From NCBI RefSeq assembly GCF_041381155.1, contig NC_091135.1:59370567-59434566 (forward strand): 64,000 bases of DNA, given 5' to 3'. This DNA is from Argopecten irradians (Eukaryota; Mollusca; Bivalvia; Pectinida; Pectinidae). Position numbers and translations under genes: made by a program. The notes below the pieces were generated by a model that was not told the DNA's origin, ran no database searches, and was given only the letters and a program-made list of their open reading frames with translations. Of this stretch, positions 11,620-22,020 are shown one piece after another (position 1 is the stretch's first letter; the number at the start of each line of letters is the position of its first letter).

Positions 11620-12245
11620 AACAAGAGCTGTTGGAGAACAGCAAAGCTCGCCTATTCAGAAGAAGTTGATGTTCAAGTATTTACTATTTAAACATGGAAA
11701 TATGACAAATTAAAAAGACTCAAAAACCCCCTAAAGGACCCCAAATTGGTTGTATTATCACGTTCAGCATCCATACACATTAGGAAAATAAAATCATAAA
11801 CATTTATGATGACTTATTGCTCAAAAACTTTAACATGGAAATATGACAAATTAACAGACTCAAAAAACCTCTAAAGGACCCCAAATTGGTTGTATTATCA
11901 CGTTCAGCATCCATACACATTAGGAAAATAAAATCATAAACATTTATGATGACTTATGCTTAAACAATTGACAAAATAGAAACTTGCTCAAAAACTTTAA
12001 CATGGAAATATGACAAATTAACAGACTCAAAAAACCTCTAAAGGGCCCCAAATTGGTTGTATTATCACGTTCAGCATCCATACACATTAGGAAAATAAAA
12101 TCATTAACATTTATGATGACTTAAGCTTAAACAATTGACGAAACAGAAACTTGCTCCAAAACTTTAACATGAAATGGGACGCCAACGCCGACGCCAGGGT
12201 GACAACATTAGCTCCCCCTATTCTTCGAATAGGCGAGCTAAAAAT
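11620..12245 (-). mobile_element. Helentron-like family C, apparently full length
   Basis: Read on the - strand it begins TTTTTAGCTCGCCTATTCG, passes a GGCGTCGGCGTTGGC stretch and about three core repeats of 136-167 bp (each with ACATGGAAATATGAC), then GAATAGGCGAGC, the hairpin GCTGTTCTCCAACAGC and CTCTTGTT. The 12-bp subterminal motifs GCTCGCCTATTC and GAATAGGCGAGC are perfect inverted copies. No coding capacity. Confidence 0.7.
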
Positions 12246-13112
12246 TCGCCAATCTGTATAATGAGTATCTAAATTCCATCTCGATCTACCTACTAGTTAT
12301 ATATAATTAAAATACATGTAATGTCTCTCAATACACACACACACACTTTCATATGTTGTGTGACTTCGCAACGAATTTTCAACCAATGAAAGGTGCTCCA
12401 GGTTATATTGCACTAGTGACATAAGTCAAATATATTAGGCAAACTAAAACAAAGAAAGCCAAATACATTGGCCGGTTTAGCAGACTAAAGTGACAAATGC
12501 AAAATATATTATTACATGGGCCATGGGTCACTGGATTCTGTGATCCTATACCCACACGATACTAAAAGAGAATCAAACATTATATGTGTAACAATCGCAC
12601 TTACTAATAAAAGACTTTAATCACGGTAGATGAACTAATTTTTCAACAACAAAACAAACTAGAAATGTCTGCCAAACATTAAGATCACCCACCTACATAT
12701 GATACCAGGATGGGACAGCAATACGATAGATGGTTGGTTCAAACTACATCACATGGATACCAATGTCACTGCAAGATACATAAAACACAAAATGGTTTAC
12801 ATTGTACTTGTAGTTCAATTTCTATCGTGGCAAAGTCTGCAATGAGATAACTTGTAAGATTTGAAGTCTTAGTTATCTAGTACTCCTTATAAGTATCTCG
12901 GTGTCCCACTGGTATACTACAAGTATTACAGTGATGATTCTTAGCTTTATCACACTTGATTGTGAGGTACAACTACTCTTACCCACAGTTTCTAAACTTT
13001 CTCAAAATGAAAATGGTCTAAACAACTTCTGAAACTTTCCTTAAAGGTAAGCAATATCACATTTACACTCGTATAAAACCAGTTCTATTTATTTTATCAC
13101 ACATGAACAATA
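12246..13112. other. Gene-less stretch, probable ACOT8 3' flank
   Basis: Holds a short CA microsatellite near 12335-12348 and no coding exon. On the - strand it follows the ACOT8 stop codon; AATAAA (reverse of TTTATT near 13087-13092) is one possible poly(A) signal, close to the stop. Confidence 0.4.
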
Positions 13113-13417
13113 TCACATTTTAGAGTCTATCTGTTGAGTGCGCACCACACCCTCCTGGGCGAGTGACACTGCTAATGTTCCATCCTGTCTCCAGAGTCGC
13201 CCGAGAGACAAAGCCTTGCCTGCTCCACATTGGGGGCTCTCCACCTCGAACAGCATCCACTCGTTAGCTTTAAATGGGTTGTGGAACCACATACTGTGAT
13301 CAAGGGAAGCCATATAGGTAGGTGTGTAGCTATTGGAACCAGGTTGTATAGCAGCACCAAGAAGGGCCAGATCCGAGATAAATCCAGCAACACACTGATG
13401 AAGCTTTAGGTCATTTC
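13113..13417 (-). CDS. ACOT8: ACOT8 exon 5 with stop and PTS1
   Basis: Acceptor TTTTGTAG. It encodes residues 206-305, including DHSMWFH, EVESP and AQEGVVR, and ends in SKM then TGA (13113-13115). Only 8 bp of intron separate it from the end of a helentron-like element. Confidence 0.92.
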
Positions 13418-16400
13418 CTACAAAAAACAAGAGGCCCATGGGCCTTAACGGTCACCTGAGTTCGGATACAGAATAAAACAAAAGACATATTAACACTATA
13501 TATTGGCCCATGAGGCCCTTGAAGTCAGTGATTTTATAAATATGACTTTTTAATCTATGCAGATTATTTGGTTCCATCAAACCAGTGAATTCAGAAGAAA
13601 GATTTTTGAAATTTTAGCCATTTTGACCCTTTTTGGCCCTGCCCCTCTGGCCCCTTGGGGTCAGCCAGAACCAATATTGATAAGATGTTAACATGCTATC
13701 ACAGGCTAATAATTCTACCCCAGTTTGACTCATTTTCTATGAAAACTATGCAAATAATGTTCATAAATGTGTTTTTCCTATATAAACTACAGTAAATTTG
13801 ACCCCCTCCTCATGGAGAAACTAGATACCCCAGAGCCATATATTCACAATTTTTGTAAAGGACCTTAAGACCTTTCCATCTGTGAAAAGTATTAGATTCC
13901 ACCATTTCCAAAATTTCAGAAGAAGATTTTTTAAGTTTTAGCCTATTTGACCCCTTTTGACTCCGCCCCTAAGGCCCCTGGGGGTCAGTCATGGAAAATT
14001 TGTTAATAGGATTCAATGACCATCTCATACTGATAATTCTGACAACATTTGACTCATTTCCTATTACAATTGCCGAAATAATGCTCAAAAATGTGTTTTC
14101 CCTGTATAAACTATAGTAAACTTAACCCCCTCCCCAGGGGGAAATGAGAGAACCCAGGGTCATACAATTCACAATTTTGCTAAAGGACCATAAGACCTTT
14201 CTATCTGTAAAGAGTATTTGATTCTACCACATCTGTGAGTGGAGAAGATTTTTGAAATTTTAGTCAATTTTACCCCTTTTGGCCCCTCCCACAGCCCCCC
14301 TTGGGGATGGGGACCATATAATTCACAATTTCGATTAGCCTTATGCCTTAGAAGGTTTGTGCAAAATTTCATTGAAATTGCTTCAGCAGTTTTTGAGAAG
14401 AAGTCGAAAATGTAAATTGTTTACGGACATACGACGCACGATGGATAACGACGGACAATTGTCACATATTCATAGATATCCATGCTAAGTTTGGTTTGCG
14501 GTAAGCGATGGAAATCTTTGGATAGAAATAAAACAGCAACACCTGGCTATTTGCATATTTATGCCCCTTTAGATAAATGAGGAGGGGGCATAGTGTTTCC
14601 CTTGTGACCATCAAATCCTGTCTGGATTTCATATGGAGAATATCATACAGACATCTTTTATATTTTATATGTTTAGTCTCTGTTAATATGTATTTGATAA
14701 ATCTGTTATTTAAAATAGATCAGAACAATTACTAGTATTCTTCAAGGTCACTACTAATGTCCATCAATATCGTGAAGTTATTACACAAAACATTATAAAA
14801 GATTTAATTTCACATCTTCACTTATAGAGCTTGGACCAGAACAAGTCTCTCATCCATTTACTGTAGCTTAGATAAAGAAAAACAATAAACGATTTCCTCT
14901 ACAACTCAAACCCAACTCTGGAACTCAGTCCATTTCATCTAACCTTGAAACACAACTACAGATGAACCCAGACATCAAACTCGCCCATTTCACCTATAAA
15001 TCTGACTTGGACATCAAACTCACCCATTTCACCTGTATCTCTGACTTGGACATCAAACTCGCCCATTTCACCTGTATCTCTGACTTGGACACAAACTCAC
15101 CCATTTCACCTATAAATCTGACTTGGACATCAAACTCACCCATTTCACCTGTATCTCTGACTTGGACATCAAACTCACCCATTTCACCTATAGATCTGAC
15201 TTGGACATCAAACTCACCCATTTCACCTATAGATCTGACTTGGACATCAAACTCACCCATTTCACCTATAGATCTGACTTGGACATCAAACTCACCCATT
15301 TCACCTATAGATCTGACTTGGACATCAAACTCACCCATTTCACCTATAGATCTGACTTGGACATCAAACTCACCCATTTCACCTATAGATCTGACTTGGA
15401 CATCAAACTCACCCATTTCACCTATAGATCTGACTTGGACACAAACTCACCCATTTCACCTATAGATCTGACTTGGACATCAAACTCACCCATTTCACCT
15501 ATAGATCTGACTTGGACATCAAACTCACCCATCTCACCAATAGATCTGACTTGGACATCAAACTCACCCATTTCACCTATAGATCTGACTTGGACATCAA
15601 ACTCACCCATTTCACCTATAGATCTGACTTGGACATCAAACTCACCCATTTCACCTATAGATCTGACATGGACATCAAACTAACCCATTTCACCTGTAGA
15701 TCTGACTTGGACATCAAACTCACCTATAGATCTGACTTGGACATCAAACTCACCCATTTCACCTATAGCTCGAACCCAGACAAAGCGTTTTGGCTCGCCT
15801 TTTTCCTTATGGTGATACACTTCTGGGTTTACAGGACGTTTCTCCACATGGATCTTGTCTTCCAGGATTTTGAGAATCAGAGTCCTACGGTTATCATTCA
15901 TGTCCTCACTAAAATAAGAAATATCTATACACTTTAATGTTATCTTAATGACAGATATCTAGGGAAAATAATTAAAAGTGTTTCGACATGGAACAAGTAG
16001 CCCTCCACCTCTTTGCACCAAATTTTAATCCTGTGTGGGATAATTACCATAACTGGAGATGTCCAGTTTGCTGAAACTTCTCAAACTAGAGATTATGCAT
16101 ACCAGCAATTCTACTTAATCAACACAATTAGTATAATACAAAAAGTACATTGGTTGTTGCTTGAAATTTCTGAAATCTCTAATATGGGAAAATTGACAGG
16201 AATTTGTGGAAGATCATTGTTTGTTTTTTAATTTCAGAATATTTTGTTGTAAGATGGTAATACAAAAAAAATTCAATACATTCATTGGTGGTTTTTCTCT
16301 GGGTACTCCTGAATCTAGCACAAGTTAAAAGGGACATAAACTTAGATAAAACATGTAAGTTTGAGTAAAATACATATTTAAGACGTGTCAGATACCTTAC

Positions 16401-19400
16401 TTAGTAATATATATCAGTTATTGTGCATATGTGTCAAATAAAATAATTATAATGGAAATTCCATCTTTTGTATTTTGAACCGGCCCGGTCGAATTTTGTA
16501 ACGATAGTATAGTAGTGTTGAACTTTAGTGACCTCCCACAATGCACTGCACAAATTAAATGAATGAAAACAAAATGGTGGGTCAAAAACGTGGGTGAAGC
16601 GAACACAAACGAATTCCGATAGAAAACAGTGTACGTCAAGAGTCAGTAACGTGCGCGATTGGGAAAGTAGGTAAATATAAATGGATCGCTGAAATGCAAG
16701 AGATGGGAGCAACTCCCCACTTAAACCTGTGTTATTTACATATGTGGAATAAGTCAGGAACCTCCCTTCGCGGTGCCCCGTCGAATGAAAAGTCTCGTTT
16801 GACTTTTGACTTATCATTCATAACAAATATGGCTTAAACTTAATTTGTCAACGGTCGTAAATTAGAAAATAATCTTTAAATGTGGAAAACTAATATTCCT
16901 TGTCATGTCAGCAAGTTTTTTGTTCATTATAACCTCGCTTTCGGCATGCTTTCGTTTTGTGTTCCAAAAATAGAATATGACGGTCTATTTTTGAGGTAGG
17001 TATTCCCCACATTTTCCTGTTGTTTTAGAAAACCAATCATTGTAATGAAATATTCAATGAACATCTGAAAACCTAATCTAAGCATACAGAACAAATTATT
17101 TAAGGTTCATGTCCCTTTAAATGTCAAACAAACAAAAGTAAGCAAAAAAAAATTAAAATGAACTAAAATATATATTAAATATGTTGTATTATATAAACCA
17201 TTTTGATTTGTGGTTAACATGTATGTTGATGCTTACTTGAGCTGTGATCTGAGAAAGTCATCCGAGTCTTTGAGTTCTTCAGGCCCTGGGACAGACGGCA
17301 TTGTGAACTGATGCTGAAATGCATCTTCTTCGTCTGTTTTGTAAGAAGCCTGCATAGTGAAGATTGCAACTCCCTCCTGGGTTGCCTTGATGTTACGTGA
17401 TGAATATGTTCGGCCATCTCTTGTACGGTCCACATGGTACAGAATTGGTCGATTAGGGTTACCTGCTCACCATAAAGGGGAAAACGAAATGATCAATGGT
17501 GCTGAATAAGCAGGCTGCACGTAAACTAGACATCTCTTTGAGAGAAGGTTAATGGTACTTTATTAATTTAATGATATACTGCTGGTCACTGCATAAGGTA
17601 CCAATGTATGTGTAAGCTAAGTTCATGGCATTCATTATTTTTCACATTTAAAATGATTTTTGTTTCTTCTGGGTATATAGTCATACAGCAGTATATGAAA
17701 CATAAATATTGTAAGATTACTTGTATTGCTTATAAGGAAGTATCAGTATAAAAAGTGGAAACATGTCTAAACATTGCTTACCTCCCCTCGGGAGGTAACA
17801 CTGCTGACAGTGTAAACATGCTTACCTCCCCTTAGGAGGTAACACTACTGACAGCGTAAAAATTGCTTACCTCCCCTTAGGAGGTAACATTGCTGACAGT
17901 ATAAACATGCTTACCTCCCCTTCGGAGGTAACACTACTGACAGTGTAAACATTGCTTTCCTCCCCTGGGGATGTAACACTACTGACAGTGTAAATATTGC
18001 TTACCTCTCCTTAGGAGGTAACACTGCTGACAGTGTCAACATTGCTTACCTCCCCTTAGGATATAACACTGCTGACAGTGTAAGCATTGATTACCTCCCC
18101 TTAGGAGGTAACACTACTGACAGTGTAAAAATTGCTTACCTGCCCTTAGGAGGTAACACTGCTGACAGTATAAACATGCTTACCTCCCCTTAGGATATAA
18201 CACTACTGACAGTGTAAACATTGATTACCTCCCCTTAGGAGGTAACACTACTGACAGTGTAAAAATTGCTTACCTGCCCTTAGGAGGTAACACTGCTGAC
18301 AGTATAAACATGCTTACCTCCCCTTAGGAGGTAACACTGCTGACATTGTGAACACACTCACCTCCCCTCTGGAGTGATAGAGACTGTACACAGAGTAATA
18401 GAGACTGTACACTGAGTGATAAAGACTACACTTACCTGCCCGTAGGAAATAGCAGTGAAGACTGTGGGCATGGTGGTCTTCATTCACGGTTTTAGATGCA
18501 GCCACGAGGGCTTGACCTACGACCTGTCCACCGAACACAGACCTTCCTGCTGTAGGCTTCCATAGGTTCACAGGAGAAGCTCTGTAAAAGATTTCAATCT
18601 AAATAATAACATAAACATTTTACAGCTGTAGGTTTCTACACGCTAGATGGGGTAAACCGAGATACTCTGGCCCTGACACCAGACTTAGACATTATGATAG
18701 ATAGATATCTGGTTTAGGGCCAGAGCGCACTGCTATATCAAAACGTGAAATAAGCTGACACTGTTTGGTATCTGGCCAGGTCATCTCCGATTCAGACTTC
18801 TTACAAAATATTACCACCGAGAATCGCCACTTACCTTGGTCTTTTCAATAAATAATTTATCTACTCATAGCCATTCATTTTATCATGCATGCACATTCCA
18901 TTGTGTCAACACAGTAGTTTCTTCACCGCAACTTTAGATTTCCCTCATCATCGTCGCCGTTTTCTCGTAGTATGCAAATCACCTTGTATCTCGATGGATT
19001 TCTATATTTGGGTAGATATAATATTCATTTGTTGATAGCCTAAGGTTAGTGGTGCTTCTCTGTGGTCAGGCTGAATCGGAAATGACCTGACCCGATATCA
19101 AACGGTGTCCGCTTATTCCACGTTTTTATATAGTAGTGCGCTCTTGCCCTAAACCAGACATCTATCTGTCATTATTTTCTAAGTCTGGTGTCAGGGCCAG
19201 AGTATCTCAGGCTATAGAGGGGGAAGGATCAGTTGAGAAATTCTGATAGCAAATTCAGAGTCTGACAGCAAAGCTGTAGAAGTTCTGGAGATATCATCAA
19301 CAACCATACAATTCAATAGGTTGAGTAGCTACTGTTGTAGTGGAAAAGATATATCACCTTCTGACTGAGGTCAGCTATAGGTTGAGCAGCAGCTGGCTAG

Positions 19401-20185
19401 TGTTTTAAAATCCCAAGTTTTAACTCTGGTCTGGTTATGCATTTTTACTCCACTTATGTACTAACCTTAACATCAGCTCTTTATCTTAATTGGTTCAGCA
19501 GTAATTAAGCCAGAGGATCTGGTTCAATCCTTACCTAGTAGCAGCAGTTATTTCAATTTATCTTGTGCCCATGCTGTTTTACTTTCATTTGGTGATACAT
19601 ATTATTTCAATAGAGTTGAATACAAGCTGTTACAGTTGCACGTGATAGACCCGATTCCAATTCCTTTTTTTGGGGACATAGATGTGGCGCGGATATGTTT
19701 GGCTAGGCGATTGGGTGCCGTGGATCGTGCATTTGAGGTTGGTATTTCCGCTGCTCTTAATACATTGTATTGATAACACAATGAGTAGGTCTTAGGTATT
19801 GAACTCATACATTGACAAATATTGATAGGCGAGTTTAATACCTATGATTAAGGTTATTATATATATATACACGTGTCCATGTACAGTTGAATATATATAA
19901 AAAAAATAATAAAACTCAACGACCTTCCTCTAGTGCTTTCGACATTTCATGATGGCTCTTCAGGAATGAAAATGTTTATTTTTTAAAGAACAAATCAGGT
20001 ATTTTTAAATGATTGTTTATCATACATTGTTAATACACTAGTTAGCTGTACAGTTGAGTGTATAAGCTAACTGCACTACGTTTAAACTATAACACTTACC
20101 GGAATATATTAACATCTATTTTCTCCAGAGTCAGAAAGGAGCGTATGAGTTCACTAGCTAGGTTTTCCCCCTGTTCTACTGCCAT
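13113..20185 (-). CDS. ACOT8: Acyl-CoA thioesterase 8-like, peroxisomal (five exons)
   Basis: Hydrolyses acyl-CoA to free acid and CoA in peroxisomes, by family. The exons, in gene order, are 20100-20185, 18436-18581, 17237-17462, 15754-15908 and 13113-13417. All junctions are GT-AG, the phases agree, and the total is 918 nt, or 305 residues (human ACOT8 is 319). Two hot-dog halves are visible: [13 protein letters not shown] (44-56) and HSLHCYF in the first, WVRA and the family signature DHSMWFH (244-250) in the second, then WRQDG and AQEGV. Asp244 and Gln292 match the conserved acid and amide of TesB-type thioesterases. The protein ends Ser-Lys-Met, a PTS1-type peroxisome signal. The ATG at 20185 was chosen because exon 1 reads directly into the family alignment. 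Introns carry a foldback, two satellites and a transposon next to the last acceptor. Confidence 0.9.
13426..14466 (-). mobile_element. Helentron-like family B in ACOT8 intron 4
   Basis: In - orientation it ends CAGGTGACCGTTAAGGCCCA, hairpin GGCCCATGGGCC, CTCTTGTT at 13426-13433. The other end has ACAATTGTCCGTCGTTATCC, like the CGTCCGTCG start of other B copies. Between them are about three internal repeats of 300-odd bp containing TTTTGACCCC-like blocks. It points the same way as ACOT8 and abuts the acceptor of exon 5. Confidence 0.65.
14467..14961. other. Intron 4 sequence without clear features
   Basis: Part of ACOT8 intron 4. A segment near 14575-14640 (GGAGGGGGCATAGTGTTTCC) looks like another dispersed repeat fragment. 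No exon is visible. Confidence 0.4.
14962..15770. repeat. 39-bp satellite carrying the ACOT8 splice donor
   Basis: About 20 copies of a 39-bp unit. On the ACOT8 strand each unit holds CTATAGGTGAAATGG|GTGAGTTTGATG, the same bases as the exon 4 end and donor. Units are highly alike; a few lack one or more bases or have CTCT for GATCT. The period is 13 codons, so both strands stay open for hundreds of bases. The array starts at the exon 4 boundary and runs into intron 4. Confidence 0.95.
15754..15908 (-). CDS. ACOT8: ACOT8 exon 4, ending inside the first unit of a satellite
   Basis: Acceptor TTATTTTAG; donor GAAATGG|GTGAGT. It encodes the linker and [16 protein letters not shown] then [11 protein letters not shown]. 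With this donor the spacing from WVRA to the next exon equals that in bacterial TesB (15 residues from W to H). The last 15 or so exon bases and the donor are the first copy of the 39-bp array that fills the start of intron 4. Confidence 0.88.
15909..17236. other. ACOT8 intron 3
   Basis: No tandem repeat or exon recognised. A TTCTCTGGGTACTCCTGAATC segment near 16292 resembles the SINE-like repeat at 4.85 kb. Confidence 0.45.
17237..17462 (-). CDS. ACOT8: ACOT8 exon 3
   Basis: Acceptor GTGAGCAG, donor CTCAA|GTAAGC. It encodes [16 protein letters not shown], then QHQFTMP and PEEL, all matching the first hot-dog domain and linker of ACOT8. Confidence 0.92.
17763..18360. repeat. 45-bp palindromic satellite in ACOT8 intron 2
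   Basis: About 13 copies of a 45-bp unit built on TTACCTCCCCTTAGGAGGTAA, an imperfect palindrome, plus CACTGCTGACAGTG. On the ACOT8 strand each unit reads GGGGAG|GTAAGC, which resembles a splice donor. It starts about 75 bp from the true exon 2 donor. Confidence 0.9.
18436..18581 (-). CDS. ACOT8: ACOT8 exon 2
   Basis: Acceptor TTTTACAG, donor GCAG|GTAAGTG. It encodes the most conserved N-terminal block ([16 protein letters not shown] and [11 protein letters not shown]). It enters at codon position 3 and leaves after position 1, which fits exons 1 and 3. Confidence 0.92.
18659..19208. mobile_element. Foldback (MITE-like) element in ACOT8 intron 1
   Basis: A 550-bp element whose arms of about 150-190 bp are inverted copies: it opens GAGATACTCTGGCCCTGACA and closes TGTCAGGGCCAGAGTATCTC. 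Each arm has an inner palindrome (CTCTGGCCCT with AGGGCCAGAG). No clear target duplication was found. Confidence 0.8.
19209..20099. other. Rest of ACOT8 intron 1
   Basis: AT-rich, with a TATATATA run near 19859 and no exon recognised. Confidence 0.4.
20100..20185 (-). CDS. ACOT8: ACOT8 exon 1
   Basis: Encodes residues 1-28 and two bases of Arg29, starting [13 protein letters not shown]. The donor is CCG|GTAAGTG. The motif NIFR just before the donor matches the LFRG region of vertebrate ACOT8. Confidence 0.85.
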
Positions 20186-20210
20186 TGTTCGGCGTCTAGT
20201 GAGAAATATT

Positions 20211-20222
20211 AGGTCACCGCCC
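20211..20222. promoter_or_regulatory. Candidate AGGTCA half-site and CCGCCC box upstream of ACOT8
   Basis: AGGTCA (20211-20216) is followed directly by CCGCCC, 26-37 bp upstream of the ACOT8 start codon. AGGTCA is a nuclear-receptor half-site and CCGCCC is an Sp1-type box. Both are short and could be chance or lie in the 5' UTR. Confidence 0.2.
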
Positions 20223-20636
20223 TTTTATCTGGTTGTCAGTGTTTATCGCTCCAATCTTTACTGTGTCCGGTTGGTTTTTGTTGTTTGAAAGTCAAAGTTT
20301 ACATACTTTGCAGGAGAAATGACCATCAGCATATGTGGCGTCCTATTTATTGACTTTCTGTATGGGGTGTTATCATTATAGACCGTGCTATTTCAAAATC
20401 CCTTATAAACGTAAATAGATCTGTCGTAGCGTGGCTTGTACACCTGCCTTTTTATATCCAAGATATATGTATATGATACCGAATAATGCATTAGTATACA
20501 CCTAATGCAAGTATCGCCAACTTACACTGTTCCCTTCCGTCACAACTTATTTCTATTATCAGGGTATTCCCCTTACTATTTTTGTCTCATGATTTCATTG
20601 GTCGAATAAATTCATTCGGAACACACCATTTCAACG

Positions 20637-20885
20637 GTGGGGGCTAGCCCGTCCCTAGCCCGAGCTTTAAAACCCGAGCCCGAGCTTTGGTTATTTTCGT
20701 TTTTCTACACAACGACTGCACATATTTAAACGATTTTTGACACAACATTTCTTTGTGTTATGTTTTATCTTTCTATGAAACTTATGTTTCCTGAAATTAA
20801 TTTGAATTTCATAAATCGACCTTTATCACTTTTCAAGGGGCTAAACCATGTAGCCCGCAATGGAGCGTGACATTTTACGATTTTT
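20637..20885. repeat. Dispersed repeat, copy 1 (partner at 35195)
   Basis: Begins GGGGGCTAGCCCGTCC, contains AGCCCGAGCTTT twice, and ends GGGGCTAAACCATGTAGCCC then GCAATGGAGCGTGAC. The copy at 35195-35445 is inverted. Both ends share GGGGCTA and TAGCCC, so the element may have short terminal inverted repeats. Confidence 0.6.
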
Positions 20886-21620
20886 CCACCATAATGTTGG
20901 TGGCATCAGTCTAATATTATAGACAGTCAAGCCGAGTCCACTATTGAAGGACCACGTGTATGTACTAGATCTCGGCGAAATGAACAACTGTGTCTGACTG
21001 ATTATTCAATGGAGTCCAAATTTCCTTATTATGTGCCATTTAGTTTCTCTTCTAGTTTGAATTTTGACACCGTTTTCTAAAAATATCTCTGATTATCCAT
21101 GTCCAGCCTGAAATATATTTGACCGTCCGAAATTATGACGACCTTATCTAAACTTACCCTCACTAGTCGATTACATCGTGCCATGTCTAAAATTATAGCC
21201 AGGTCTAAATAAAATAGTCTGTGGTTATATATAATTTGTTTTCATAAGATCGGTTTTGTGAACGTATAGTGTATCGTCTCTATTGTAAACTATTGTTTAG
21301 TTATACATGTAGTCCGTTTCAAACTATGATACCAACTCAGGTAACTTTTCAACCAGGTAATTTTTATACTCATATACCTACATGTATGATAAGAAACATC
21401 ATAATATATACTAAAGTTTTGTTAATGAAGGTGAAGCACTCACAAATATGTTTTATATTATTTATTATATAATTATGATTACTTTGTGATACTTGGTGGG
21501 TATTAAAATGAGTTGTGGGTGAAGATTTTGTATGTTTTCTTGTAAGTGTTAAAGATATCGTTTTATTTTTATTAAAAAGAATTAGCCATTGATTGATCAG
21601 CCCATGCAGAAATTGATGAT
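20886..21620. other. Gene-less stretch, nothing recognised
   Basis: AT-rich DNA upstream of ACOT8 with no exon, tandem repeat or RNA gene visible. Confidence 0.4.
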
Positions 21621-22020
21621 AGATCATCATTCAAGAACTCTGCACGTGTTATTGTCAGCAAAATGTCATCAGCATTACCAATACAGAGATGTGTCATCGG
21701 CAAATAATTTCATATAAGATAATTTAATCATTTGTTAAGTCATTTATAAACAATAGAAAAAGAAAAGACCAAGTACTGAACCTTGCGGTACTCCAGCATT
21801 TATTGGTTTTTCATAGGATTAATTGATGTTCGTCTATGATTACGCTTTGTTTTCTGTCAGATAAGTAGGCTTCAAACCAGTCATATAGTTTACCTTTTAT
21901 TCCATATTTTTTCAACTTGTACAATAAGCCTAAATGCCATACTCGATCAAAAAGCCTTACTTATATCACAGAAACAGATGGAAAATACTGATCGATCCTA
22001 TTGACAAAGGGAGAAAACAT
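21560..22020 (-). pseudogene. Broken LINE reverse transcriptase fragment (CR1/Jockey-like)
   Basis: On the - strand several frames together show reverse transcriptase motifs in the right order: CDISKAF, DRVWHLGLLYKLKKYG, WFEAYLSDRKQSV, AGVPQGSVLG, FINDL, ADDTSLY and ISAWADQ. These are typical of CR1/Jockey-type non-LTR elements. At least three frame changes and one stop interrupt it, and no endonuclease or 3' tail is visible. It is an old 5'- and 3'-truncated fragment. Confidence 0.75.

Noticed and set aside
14962-15937. Open frames of 140-186 codons on both strands in the 39-bp array
   Set aside because: Product of the 13-codon period; the only coding part is the ACOT8 exon 4 end on the - strand.
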